A DNA stretch of 5,714 bases. Source: Pseudomonadales bacterium. GTDB taxonomy: Bacteria; Pseudomonadota; Gammaproteobacteria; Pseudomonadales; Pseudohongiellaceae. Below, piece by piece: positions 1 through 5,526 of the stretch; positions within the stretch are counted from its first letter, which is position 1, and each line of letters opens with the position of its first letter. The notes below the pieces were generated by a model that saw only the letters and a list, made by a program, of their open reading frames with translations, was not told the DNA's origin and ran no database searches. Location: positions 1 through 5,714 of the forward strand of contig JAKSCP010000486.1 in the NCBI GenBank assembly GCA_022360535.1. Direction: 5' to 3'. A program made the translations under genes and the position numbers.

Positions 1-1203
1 GGTGACAGCGCTAACGAGTTCACGAAAGTTAGCGGTTTTACTGGTGGCACACGCTCTGAGCTGGATGCCTCAAAAGACCTCTTCAACGCGATGTGGCTGG
101 TAGGCAATCCCGCTGGTTCAACTGTAATGGGAGCGCAAACTGGAGAACGTAAGTTCGGCGGGATCAATTCCTCAGGAAGAATCCTGGAAGCTCAGGGCTT
201 TTACTCCTATTCAGCTCTGGGTACAGGCGCAGCCGAGTTCTTCTCATTCGATGCCAGCAATGTTGATGAGTTTTCGTTCGAAATAAATTTCAGTGATGGC
301 AGCATCGACAACGGGAAACTTGTGATAGAAGTTCCCAGTGTTACGTCTTTTGGTGGTAGCCATACAATACGATGGAGTGCAGGCTTTGGCGGTTCCAGCA
401 GCGGGTCAATACTATCCGGTTCCATTATCAATGACGCTACTGACATAGTAGCCAATACCAATCTTGAATCTGATTTAGGAACTGCGCTGGAAGGTGAACT
501 AGGTGGTTTCTTCACTGAGGACTCATCTGCTCTTAGCGGCGTAGCGTTCGGATTCAACGTCCGTCAACCCGCCAGCAGCTCGGATGATGGTAATGCTCAC
601 GTCCTGTTTGGAAACTTGCTTCTGTCGGGTGCTAGTGACTCGCTACCCATGCTGACGCTACCAGAATCTACAGTTGACGAGCACAACATCTCCTGGGGTT
701 CCTGGAACAACCCAATCGAGGACAACTGGGTTGTAGTCACACCGGAGGTTAACGGACAGGTCGAACTACAAACCGCCAACCATCTGGCGGAAGTCACACC
801 GACTCCGGTTGCCAACCTGCAAGGTACTGCGAACTACGAAACCACGATAGCCTCTTCCTTTATCGGAAGCGGCAGCGCAGGTGACGTTACACAAGTAGTC
901 GCTGGAATGAATGTGGACTTCAACACTGGAGCTATCTCAGATGGCTCATTACAGGTTCAGGTTGCTGGCTCGCAGGCATGGGATATCGCTTTCGATGGTA
1001 CTGTGAATGCTGGCATGGTTGATTTGAATTCGCTTGGCGGCACCCTGAGTGATCCAGGAGGCATGATCAGTAATTCAATTGATGCCAATCTTGGCGGTGT
1101 GTTTACTGGTAACAATGCCGAGGCGTTCGTTGGGGGATTCGATCTCATCGATGAAATCAATGCGCTGAACCATGTGGACGGCATCTATACAATTGAGAGA
1201 TAA
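1..1203 (+). CDS. C-terminal part of a large acidic surface/secreted protein with two beta-barrel-like repeats (5' end outside window)
   Basis: The reading frame is open from base 1, upstream of the first ATG at 91, and ends at TAA 1201-1203. That gives 400 visible residues of a protein that begins outside the window. Nothing in it suggests an enzyme. It is rich in Gly, Ser, Asn, Asp and Thr, has no cysteine, and has about 49 Asp/Glu against only about 10 Lys/Arg, as expected for an extracellular protein. Two segments share one plan: hydrophobic beta strands, a 'DGS' turn, a strand with Trp (IRWSAGF at visible residues 123-129, AWDIAFDG at 326-333), then 'LGGFFTED' or 'LGGVFTGN' and a closing 'GFNV' or 'GGFDLID'. 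A WGSWNNPIEDNW linker (232-243) lies between them. The repeats resemble the eight-stranded TbpB-like barrels that end large FecR-domain proteins of gammaproteobacteria. That family name rests on remembered patterns. There is no LPXTG motif, and any export signal would lie off the left edge. Confidence 0.8.
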   Translation, partial: GDSANEFTKVSGFTGGTRSELDASKDLFNAMWLVGNPAGSTVMGAQTGERKFGGINSSGRILEAQGFYSYSALGTGAAEFFSFDASNVDEFSFEINFSDGSIDNGKLVIEVPSVTSFGGSHTIRWSAGFGGSSSGSILSGSIINDATDIVANTNLESDLGTALEGELGGFFTEDSSALSGVAFGFNVRQPASSSDDGNAHVLFGNLLLSGASDSLPMLTLPESTVDEHNISWGSWNNPIEDNWVVVTPEVNGQVELQTANHLAEVTPTPVANLQGTANYETTIASSFIGSGSAGDVTQVVAGMNVDFNTGAISDGSLQVQVAGSQAWDIAFDGTVNAGMVDLNSLGGTLSDPGGMISNSIDANLGGVFTGNNAEAFVGGFDLIDEINALNHVDGIYTIER

Positions 1204-1220
1204 GCCCGAAACGTAAAAAG

Positions 1221-1247
1221 AAAAAGGGGCCAGCTGGCCCCTTTTTT
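1221..1247. terminator. Bidirectional Rho-independent terminator between convergent genes
   Basis: A perfect 16-bp palindrome (1226-1241, GGGGCCAGCTGGCCCC) is flanked by A5 on the left and T6 on the right. It therefore forms a GC-rich hairpin followed by a U-run on either strand. It sits 17 nt after the stop of the surface-protein gene and 25 nt after the stop of msrB on the other strand, so it should end both convergent transcripts. The arm can extend through the A/T tracts. Confidence 0.92.
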
Positions 1248-1272
1248 GTTACTCGAATGTCACGGTTAGCCC

Positions 1273-1698
1273 TTAATCTTCACCGTCCTTCTTGAAATCC
1301 AGGGAAGCTGAGTTGATGCAGTAACGTAACCCTGTCTCTGGCGGTCCATCGGGGAAAACGTGCCCTAAGTGGGAACCACAGTTTTTGCACACCACTTCGG
1401 TTCGGATCATTCCATGGGAATGATCTGGTAACTCGTCAACGCTCTTCTCGCTAGCAGGCTGATAAAAACTGGGCCAACCGGAGCCGGAGTCATACTTGGT
1501 TTCGGAAGAGAATAGTTCCTCGCCACAAGCTGCGCAGCGATAGATACCATCGTCCTTAAGATCCCAGTATTTCCCCGTGAAAGCTCGTTCTGTGCCCTTC
1601 TCCCGCAACACATGAAACTGCTCTGCATCCAGCTCAGATCGCCAATCCTGTTCGGATTTGCTTGATACGTCCTTGGAATCAGTCTCTTCACTCATCAT
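1273..1698 (-). CDS. msrB: Peptide-methionine (R)-S-oxide reductase MsrB, one-cysteine type
   Basis: This cytosolic repair enzyme reduces the R epimer of methionine sulfoxide in oxidised proteins, normally with electrons from thioredoxin. The 141-residue length is normal for a stand-alone MsrB. Two CxxC pairs (C55/C58 and C104/C107) form the structural zinc site. The substrate pocket is W75 in GWPSF, H95, and H110/H113 in HLGHVFPDGP. The catalytic cysteine is C127 in RYCINS. The position that holds the resolving cysteine in E. coli MsrB (YDSGCGWPSF) is Ser73 here, and no other free cysteine exists. There are two adjacent ATG codons, at 1698 and 1695. The ribosome site AAGGA (1703-1707) is 4 nt from the first and 7 nt from the second, so translation may begin at 1695. 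The gene is transcribed away from alaA. I recall msrB also lying beside this aminotransferase in Pseudomonas aeruginosa. Confidence 0.96.
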   Translation of the reverse strand: MMSEETDSKDVSSKSEQDWRSELDAEQFHVLREKGTERAFTGKYWDLKDDGIYRCAACGEELFSSETKYDSGSGWPSFYQPASEKSVDELPDHSHGMIRTEVVCKNCGSHLGHVFPDGPPETGLRYCINSASLDFKKDGED

Positions 1699-1780
1699 AA
1701 AATCCTTGATTTTCCTTAACTTAGCGTAGTTACCTGCCGTTAATTATTGTAGAATCAGACCCCTTCGCGGGCCTGTTCTA

Positions 1781-1797
1781 TTCAAAGGGCCTTTGAA
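1781..1797. promoter_or_regulatory. 17-bp perfect inverted repeat, possible operator
   Basis: The sequence TTCAAAGGGCCTTTGAA is perfectly symmetric about the central G at 1789, with 8-bp arms. It lies in the msrB/alaA gap, 83 nt before the msrB ATG at 1698 and 101 nt before the alaA ATG. The length and symmetry suit a dimeric repressor or activator site. The arms are too short and too poor in flanking T for a terminator. I do not recognise it as the consensus of a named regulator. Confidence 0.4.
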
Positions 1798-1853
1798 ACC
1801 GTCCTTAGATACCGATCGACCGGTTACTCAACTGAAGATTTTAACCCGTAACC

Positions 1854-1872
1854 CTGCGCTTGTACCGCGCAG
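1854..1872 (+). promoter_or_regulatory. Small hairpin in the alaA leader
   Basis: CTGCGC (1854-1859) and GCGCAG (1867-1872) form a 6-bp GC-rich stem with a 7-nt loop. It ends 26 nt before the alaA start. No U-run follows, so it is not an intrinsic terminator. It could influence mRNA stability or access to the start codon, where no clear Shine-Dalgarno sequence is present. It is too small to call a riboswitch. Confidence 0.3.
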
Positions 1873-1898
1873 CTAAGCACTACTAAACCGAAAAGACC

Positions 1899-3143
1899 AT
1901 GGATCAAGCTCAAACAGTTCATCAGCTCATTGCGAACCAGATCGACCAGTCTGACAAGCTCAACAACGTCTGCTACGACATTCGCGGACCGGTGCTGGAA
2001 GAAGCCAAGCGCCTGGAAGAAGAAGGTCATCAGATTCTGAAGCTGAATATTGGTAATCCAGCTCCTTTTGGCTTCAATGCGCCGGATGAGATTCTCTATG
2101 ATGTGATCCACAACCTGTCTGCGGCGCAGGGTTATTGCGACTCGAAAGGTCTTTATTCAGCGCGCAAAGCGGTGATGCAGGAGTGCCAGCGCATTCAGGT
2201 CCCCAACGTTGAAATCGATGATATCTACCTCGGCAATGGGGTTAGCGAGCTCATTACCATGGCCATGCAGGCCCTGGTGAATGATGGTGACGAGGTGTTG
2301 ATTCCAGCACCGGATTACCCGCTGTGGACAGCCGCAGTCAGTCTTAGCGGCGGCACGCCTGTGCACTATGTCTGTGATGAGCAGGCAGACTGGTATCCTT
2401 CGGTAGAAGACATTGCTTCCAAGATCACTTCCAGAACCAAGGCGCTGGTGATCATCAACCCAAACAACCCCACTGGTGCTGTCTATAGCAAGGAAATTTT
2501 GCAGGACTTGATCGAGCTGGCGCGCAAGCATCAGCTTGTTTTATTGGCAGATGAGATTTACAGCAAGATTCTCTATGACGATGCGCAACACATTCCTGTT
2601 GGCTCATTGTGCGATGACCTATTGGTAGTCAGCTTCAACGGCTTGTCAAAAGCCTATCGTCTGGCCGGTTTTCGTTCTGGCTGGATGGTGATTAGCGGCG
2701 CCAAAGAACAGGCCAGAAGTTATATTGAAGGCCTGGAGATTCTCTCCAATATGCGCCTGTGTGCAAACGTGCCAGCCCAGTTTGCAGTGCAGACTGCGCT
2801 TGGCGGATACCAGAGCATCAATGAATTAATCCTTCCTGGTGGCCGACTACGAGAGCAGCGCGATGTGACTCATGACCTGCTCACGCAAATTCCTGGCGTA
2901 AGCTGTGTAAAACCCAGCGGGGCGATTTACCTGTTCCCACGACTGGATCCGAAAGTCTATAACATCAAAGACGATGTGGAGCTGGTATTGAATATTCTTG
3001 AACAGGAAAAGATTCTGTTGGTGCAAGGAAGCGCGTTCAATATTCAGGACACAGATCACTTGCGTATTGTTTTTCTTCCCCGGGAGGATGAATTGCGGCA
3101 GGCAGTCGGACAAATAGATAAAGTATTGGCTGGGTACCGGTAG
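1899..3143 (+). CDS. alaA: Alanine-synthesising PLP aminotransferase AlaA (glutamate-pyruvate transaminase)
   Basis: AlaA is a class I/II (fold type I) aminotransferase that makes L-alanine from pyruvate with glutamate as amino donor. It is cytosolic and PLP-dependent. The sequence follows E. coli AlaA (YfbQ) closely throughout, including NVCYDIRGPVLEEAKRLEEEG (N-terminal arm) and LNIGNPAPFGF. Active-site residues are visible. Tyr140 in APDYPLW stacks on the cofactor, Asn190 in NPNNPTG and Asp218 in ADEIY hold it, and Lys251 in FNGLSKAYR forms the Schiff base. Arg389 in HLRIVFLP binds the substrate carboxylate. At 414 residues it is about 10 longer than the E. coli protein, all at the N terminus. 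The start is fixed, because an in-frame TAA lies at 1884-1886 and no other start codon follows it before the conserved region. The ribosome site is poor (only AAGA just upstream). Its stop is 9 nt from that of convergent pdxB. Confidence 0.94.
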   Translation: MDQAQTVHQLIANQIDQSDKLNNVCYDIRGPVLEEAKRLEEEGHQILKLNIGNPAPFGFNAPDEILYDVIHNLSAAQGYCDSKGLYSARKAVMQECQRIQVPNVEIDDIYLGNGVSELITMAMQALVNDGDEVLIPAPDYPLWTAAVSLSGGTPVHYVCDEQADWYPSVEDIASKITSRTKALVIINPNNPTGAVYSKEILQDLIELARKHQLVLLADEIYSKILYDDAQHIPVGSLCDDLLVVSFNGLSKAYRLAGFRSGWMVISGAKEQARSYIEGLEILSNMRLCANVPAQFAVQTALGGYQSINELILPGGRLREQRDVTHDLLTQIPGVSCVKPSGAIYLFPRLDPKVYNIKDDVELVLNILEQEKILLVQGSAFNIQDTDHLRIVFLPREDELRQAVGQIDKVLAGYR

Positions 3144-3152
3144 TCTGTGCTG

Positions 3153-4280
3153 CTATCCAACTAACTTAAAACCAAGACCGCTGAAGATTTTACTCTCCTC
3201 AGCGGTCAGTAAGCCTTTTTCAATAGACAGTTCTGAGAATTCTTTTCTCGCAACCAACTCCCGTCGCATCAAATCGAAACTCTCACCGCTATCGCCTTGA
3301 GCAACTAATTGTTTAAAACGGTCGCTCCACTTGGTAATGGGCAGCACTTGCAATACCGTTTCCCAGTGCTTCGATGGGTTTACATGGTCCAGTATCTCAG
3401 CCTCGGGGGTGTTATCTTTTTCAACAGCACTCTCGGTGGATTCTCCCAAAAAAGTCAGCAATTTGTTGACTACGATCTCAGCGGCAGTCAGTTTTGCGTG
3501 CCTGCTGTAGCCAGCAATATGTGGTGTAGCTATCAGTACTTTCGCTGCCAGTTCAGACTTCACTATTGGTTCGTTCTGCCACACATCAACTACCGCTTTG
3601 AAATTTTCGTTAGCCTCCAGATGATGGAGTAACGCTTCTTCGTCGACAACGCCACCTCTGCAACTGTTAATCAACAAGGTTGACCCTGACATTTCGCGCA
3701 GAAACTCTGTCGAAATCATCCTGTGTGTCGCGAACTCACTCCGCTCTTTAAAGGGAACATGCAGCGATACCACCTGGCAACGAGCGATTCTATCCAACGG
3801 CACAAAATCAAATTCAGAAGTCTTGGCGAGTTCTAAAGGAGGATCGCAGAGTAGAACCTTGCAACCCAGTCGCTGCAGTCTCCCTGCCAGGCGTGAACCG
3901 ACATGGCCGGTGCCAACGATGCCTATTTCGATCGCTCTGATATCCAGCCCAGTCAGTAGTAGCCAATGAGCCAGGCTGGCTAAACAATAATCCACCACCG
4001 CATTAGCATTGCTGCCCGCTGCGTCGCACCAGGTGATCCCCTGCTCTCGCAAAAAATCTAGATCCAAGTGATCGACACCGGAAGTCGCGGTCGCAACGAA
4101 TTCAACCGGAGTGTTCCTGAGCAGGTCAGCATCGACCTTGGTGACAGATCTCACGATTAGCGCATCAGCATGTTTTAGTTGTGCGCCCGTGAGTGCGCGG
4201 CCTTCCACTTCGATGAGCTCGGCGTGCGCTGGTAGTAAATCCGAGTCTATGGGTATGTTGGCGTCAGCAACTATCTTCAA
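3153..4280 (-). CDS. pdxB: Erythronate-4-phosphate dehydrogenase PdxB
   Basis: PdxB oxidises 4-phospho-D-erythronate to 2-oxo-3-hydroxy-4-phosphobutanoate, the second step of DXP-dependent pyridoxal phosphate synthesis, in the cytosol. It is a D-2-hydroxyacid dehydrogenase. An N-terminal substrate domain (MKIVADANIP, RSVTK at 44-48, TATSGVDHLD) leads to a Rossmann NAD domain with GIVGTGHVGSR (120-130). The catalytic triad is Arg208 in NSCRGG, Glu237 in NEP and His254 in PHIAGYS. A C-terminal segment of about 85 residues, ending FSGLGFKLVG, matches the PdxB-specific dimerisation domain and separates it from other family members. The length of 375 is standard. The start codon is TTG (4278-4280). 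An in-frame stop at 4299-4301 leaves no ATG option, and GGAGAG lies at ideal spacing. It is the last gene of the minus-strand operon, 25 nt after the exonuclease gene. Confidence 0.95.
   Translation of the reverse strand: MKIVADANIPIDSDLLPAHAELIEVEGRALTGAQLKHADALIVRSVTKVDADLLRNTPVEFVATATSGVDHLDLDFLREQGITWCDAAGSNANAVVDYCLASLAHWLLLTGLDIRAIEIGIVGTGHVGSRLAGRLQRLGCKVLLCDPPLELAKTSEFDFVPLDRIARCQVVSLHVPFKERSEFATHRMISTEFLREMSGSTLLINSCRGGVVDEEALLHHLEANENFKAVVDVWQNEPIVKSELAAKVLIATPHIAGYSRHAKLTAAEIVVNKLLTFLGESTESAVEKDNTPEAEILDHVNPSKHWETVLQVLPITKWSDRFKQLVAQGDSGESFDLMRRELVARKEFSELSIEKGLLTAEESKIFSGLGFKLVG
3176..3207. terminator. 9-bp hairpin inside the 3' end of pdxB, possible alaA terminator
   Basis: GACCGCTGA (3176-3184) and TCAGCGGTC (3199-3207) are perfect inverted repeats around a 14-nt loop. 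On the plus strand the hairpin starts 33 nt after the alaA stop, and a T5 run follows at 3216-3220, 8 nt beyond the stem. That is an imperfect intrinsic terminator. The hairpin lies within pdxB codons near its C terminus, because the 9-nt gap between the two stop codons leaves no room for a normal terminator. Confidence 0.4.
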
Positions 4281-4285
4281 GCGTG

Positions 4286-4291
4286 CTCTCC
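4286..4291 (-). promoter_or_regulatory. Strong ribosome binding site that fixes the TTG start of pdxB
   Basis: On the minus strand this reads GGAGAG, with the GGAG core 7 nt before the TTG at 4278-4280. It lies in the 25-nt gap after the exonuclease stop codon (4306-4308). The spacing is optimal, and PdxB's conserved N terminus (KIVADANIP) follows directly, so this unusual start is well supported. Confidence 0.8.
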
Positions 4292-4305
4292 AATCTTGTC
4301 ACACA

Positions 4306-5241
4306 CTACAGCCGCATAGCCTGATTGACCAAGCGTTCGCTCTCCTCGGACTGGAAGCGGTATTCCACCAAAAAGCTACGAAGCTCATCGATATCTATTT
4401 CATTGCGTTTAAGATCTTCCAGGCAGGTCCCCGAAAACTCTTCATTACTGTCGTCAACATCACAAACGATGGTGGCCAGAGTCCGACTCAACTCCGCCTC
4501 TTTTCTGTGCCGTTCCAATTTGTCGGCCAGCCCTTTAGCCCCTCTTATTGGCAGTTCTTTTACGTCAGCAATGTTCTCATACACCGCCTCCAGATCTTCA
4601 AACCGGGAAAGGAGCTCTCTAGCCTTCACCGGCCCTACCCCGGGCACGCCGGTAATACAATCTACAGAATCGCCTGCTAAAGCCAGAAAGTCGCAGATCT
4701 GATTAGGAGAGACTCCAAATTCGGACTCTATGTCTGCAGCGTATCGTCGTTGGTTCTGGCTAAATTCCCAAAGACAGTCGTGATCGCCTTCCAGTAGCTG
4801 AGCTAAATCCTTGTCCTTGGAAACAATGTGAAGAGCACATTGCTGCTGATCAGTGCGGACGTTTGTGGCCAGCGTACCGATAATGTCATCGGCTTCATAC
4901 ACCTTACTGGAGTACGCACTCAAGCCAAGCACATCACAAATCTCAATACAGGCCTTCAACTGCATCTCCAGGTTGGGATCGGGCAGTTCACGATTCGATT
5001 TGTAGTCAGAGCATAGCTGATGGCGAAAGCCGCAGAATAGACTTTCATCATGGGCCACACCAACGTAGTCAGGACCAGAGCGACGCAGGAATTGAATCAG
5101 GAACTGAGAAAAGCCGTAAATGGCACTTAACTCATTACCCTCGCGGTCATAGCACTCGACGTATGGGGAAAAATGAGCTTGGAAGATGTAGATCGAAGCA
5201 TCGATCAGATACACAGGCACACTGGCCGGTGTTGGTGACAT
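4306..5241 (-). CDS. Stand-alone 5'-3' exonuclease / flap endonuclease (Pol I 5'-nuclease family, Xni-like)
   Basis: This is a structure-specific 5' nuclease of the family that includes the N-terminal domain of DNA polymerase I and E. coli Xni (ExoIX). It is expected to cut 5' flaps or RNA/DNA ends during repair or Okazaki-fragment processing. The N-terminal PIN-like domain (about 8-170) and the helix-3-turn-helix DNA-binding segment (GVPGVGPVKARELL, 198-211) are clear. Acidic metal ligands correspond to all those of Pol I: D14, D65, E116, D118, D119, D143, D145, D191 and D194. The conserved YKSNR (80-84) on the substrate side is present. The protein is 311 residues, longer than E. coli Xni (about 250) and close to the Pol I nuclease domain, but has no polymerase part. 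Unusual residues are His64, where Phe is usual, and Cys195/Thr197 in place of the Asn and Pro of DNIPG. The ATG is 4 nt after the tusA stop. Confidence 0.92.
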   Translation of the reverse strand: MSPTPASVPVYLIDASIYIFQAHFSPYVECYDREGNELSAIYGFSQFLIQFLRRSGPDYVGVAHDESLFCGFRHQLCSDYKSNRELPDPNLEMQLKACIEICDVLGLSAYSSKVYEADDIIGTLATNVRTDQQQCALHIVSKDKDLAQLLEGDHDCLWEFSQNQRRYAADIESEFGVSPNQICDFLALAGDSVDCITGVPGVGPVKARELLSRFEDLEAVYENIADVKELPIRGAKGLADKLERHRKEAELSRTLATIVCDVDDSNEEFSGTCLEDLKRNEIDIDELRSFLVEYRFQSEESERLVNQAMRL

Positions 5242-5245
5242 TTAT

Positions 5246-5512
5246 TTAGTCTTCCTTCTTCTTTTTAATACGATACAGATACAGGTCACCCTGCTGGGAT
5301 TGCTCGATCAGTTCATGACCCAGATACAGGCAAAATTTTGGCACGTCCCGAATCGTGGAGGGATCAGTCGCTTGCAGCAGCAAAGTTTCCCCGGCGGCCA
5401 GATCGCGAATCTTATTATGTAGCAGCATTACCGGTTCCGGGCAATACAAGCCCTTAGCATCGAGCACTACTGATTCACTCTCAGGATTCTGATTTGAGGT
5501 TATCTCTGACAT
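5246..5512 (-). CDS. tusA: Sulfur carrier protein TusA
   Basis: TusA takes persulfide sulfur from the cysteine desulfurase IscS and passes it down the Tus relay to MnmA for 2-thiolation of wobble uridine in Lys, Glu and Gln tRNAs. It also affects molybdenum cofactor and Fe-S supply. The fold is a small cytosolic alpha/beta protein, here 88 residues (81 in E. coli). The active cysteine is C24 in the signature GLYCPEPVML. The second conserved block, ATDPSTIRDVPKFC (48-61), is intact, and its Cys61 aligns with the cysteine in E. coli's RDIPGFC. The extra length lies in the N-terminal lead and in a lysine-rich tail ending KKKKED. The start is the ATG at 5510-5512, preceded by a weak GAG-type ribosome site. 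It lies 14 nt downstream of the yheU-like gene and 4 nt upstream of the exonuclease, so it is probably co-transcribed with both. Confidence 0.94.
   Translation of the reverse strand: MSEITSNQNPESESVVLDAKGLYCPEPVMLLHNKIRDLAAGETLLLQATDPSTIRDVPKFCLYLGHELIEQSQQGDLYLYRIKKKKED
5251..5257 (-). promoter_or_regulatory. Ribosome binding site for the exonuclease inside the tusA 3' end
   Basis: On the minus strand this reads AAGGAAG and forms part of the last codons of tusA (Lys-Lys-Glu-Asp). The AGGA core is 11 nt before the exonuclease ATG at 5241, slightly long but usable. With only 4 nt between the genes, the purine-rich lysine tail of TusA doubles as the translation signal of the next gene, which suggests coupled translation. 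Confidence 0.6.
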
Positions 5513-5526
5513 CGGATGCTCGGACT

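Larger units (their letters stand above)
1699..1898. promoter_or_regulatory. Divergent msrB/alaA control region
   Basis: This 200-bp gap holds no gene and must contain the promoters for both msrB (minus) and alaA (plus). The best -10-like box on the plus strand is TAGAAT at 1750-1755. Its near-complement on the minus strand reads TACAAT (1747-1752), so the two candidate start sites would overlap back to back. No good -35 hexamer is visible at normal spacing for either, so these assignments are weak. If the plus-strand box is used, alaA has a leader of roughly 130-140 nt containing the 1781-1797 palindrome and the 1854-1872 hairpin. Confidence 0.45.

Noticed and set aside
207..557. 116-residue minus-strand open frame opposite the surface-protein gene
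   Set aside because: The plus frame is open for the whole 1-1203 stretch and has a coherent repeat structure. The minus frame is proline/serine-rich reverse complement of it.
1262..1286. 5-bp inverted repeat ACGGT/ACCGT at the msrB 3' end
   Set aside because: The stem is too short with a 15-nt loop and no U-run. The strong terminator at 1221-1247 already explains the end of transcription.
1407..1691. Second minus-strand frame overlapping msrB
   Set aside because: It overlaps the unmistakable MsrB frame out of phase and matches no family.
1741..1770. Possible Lrp site or riboswitch ahead of alaA
   Set aside because: There is an AT-rich patch, but no match to the Lrp consensus half-sites, and the leader lacks the extended paired structure of a riboswitch.
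3309..3632. 107-residue plus-strand open frame inside pdxB
   Set aside because: It is antisense to conserved PdxB codons, and its translation has no recognisable motif.
4111..4680. 189-residue plus-strand open frame spanning the pdxB/exonuclease junction
   Set aside because: It lies wholly antisense to two well-recognised genes, has a serine/phenylalanine-rich composition typical of a shadow frame, and shows no ribosome site or recognisable domain.
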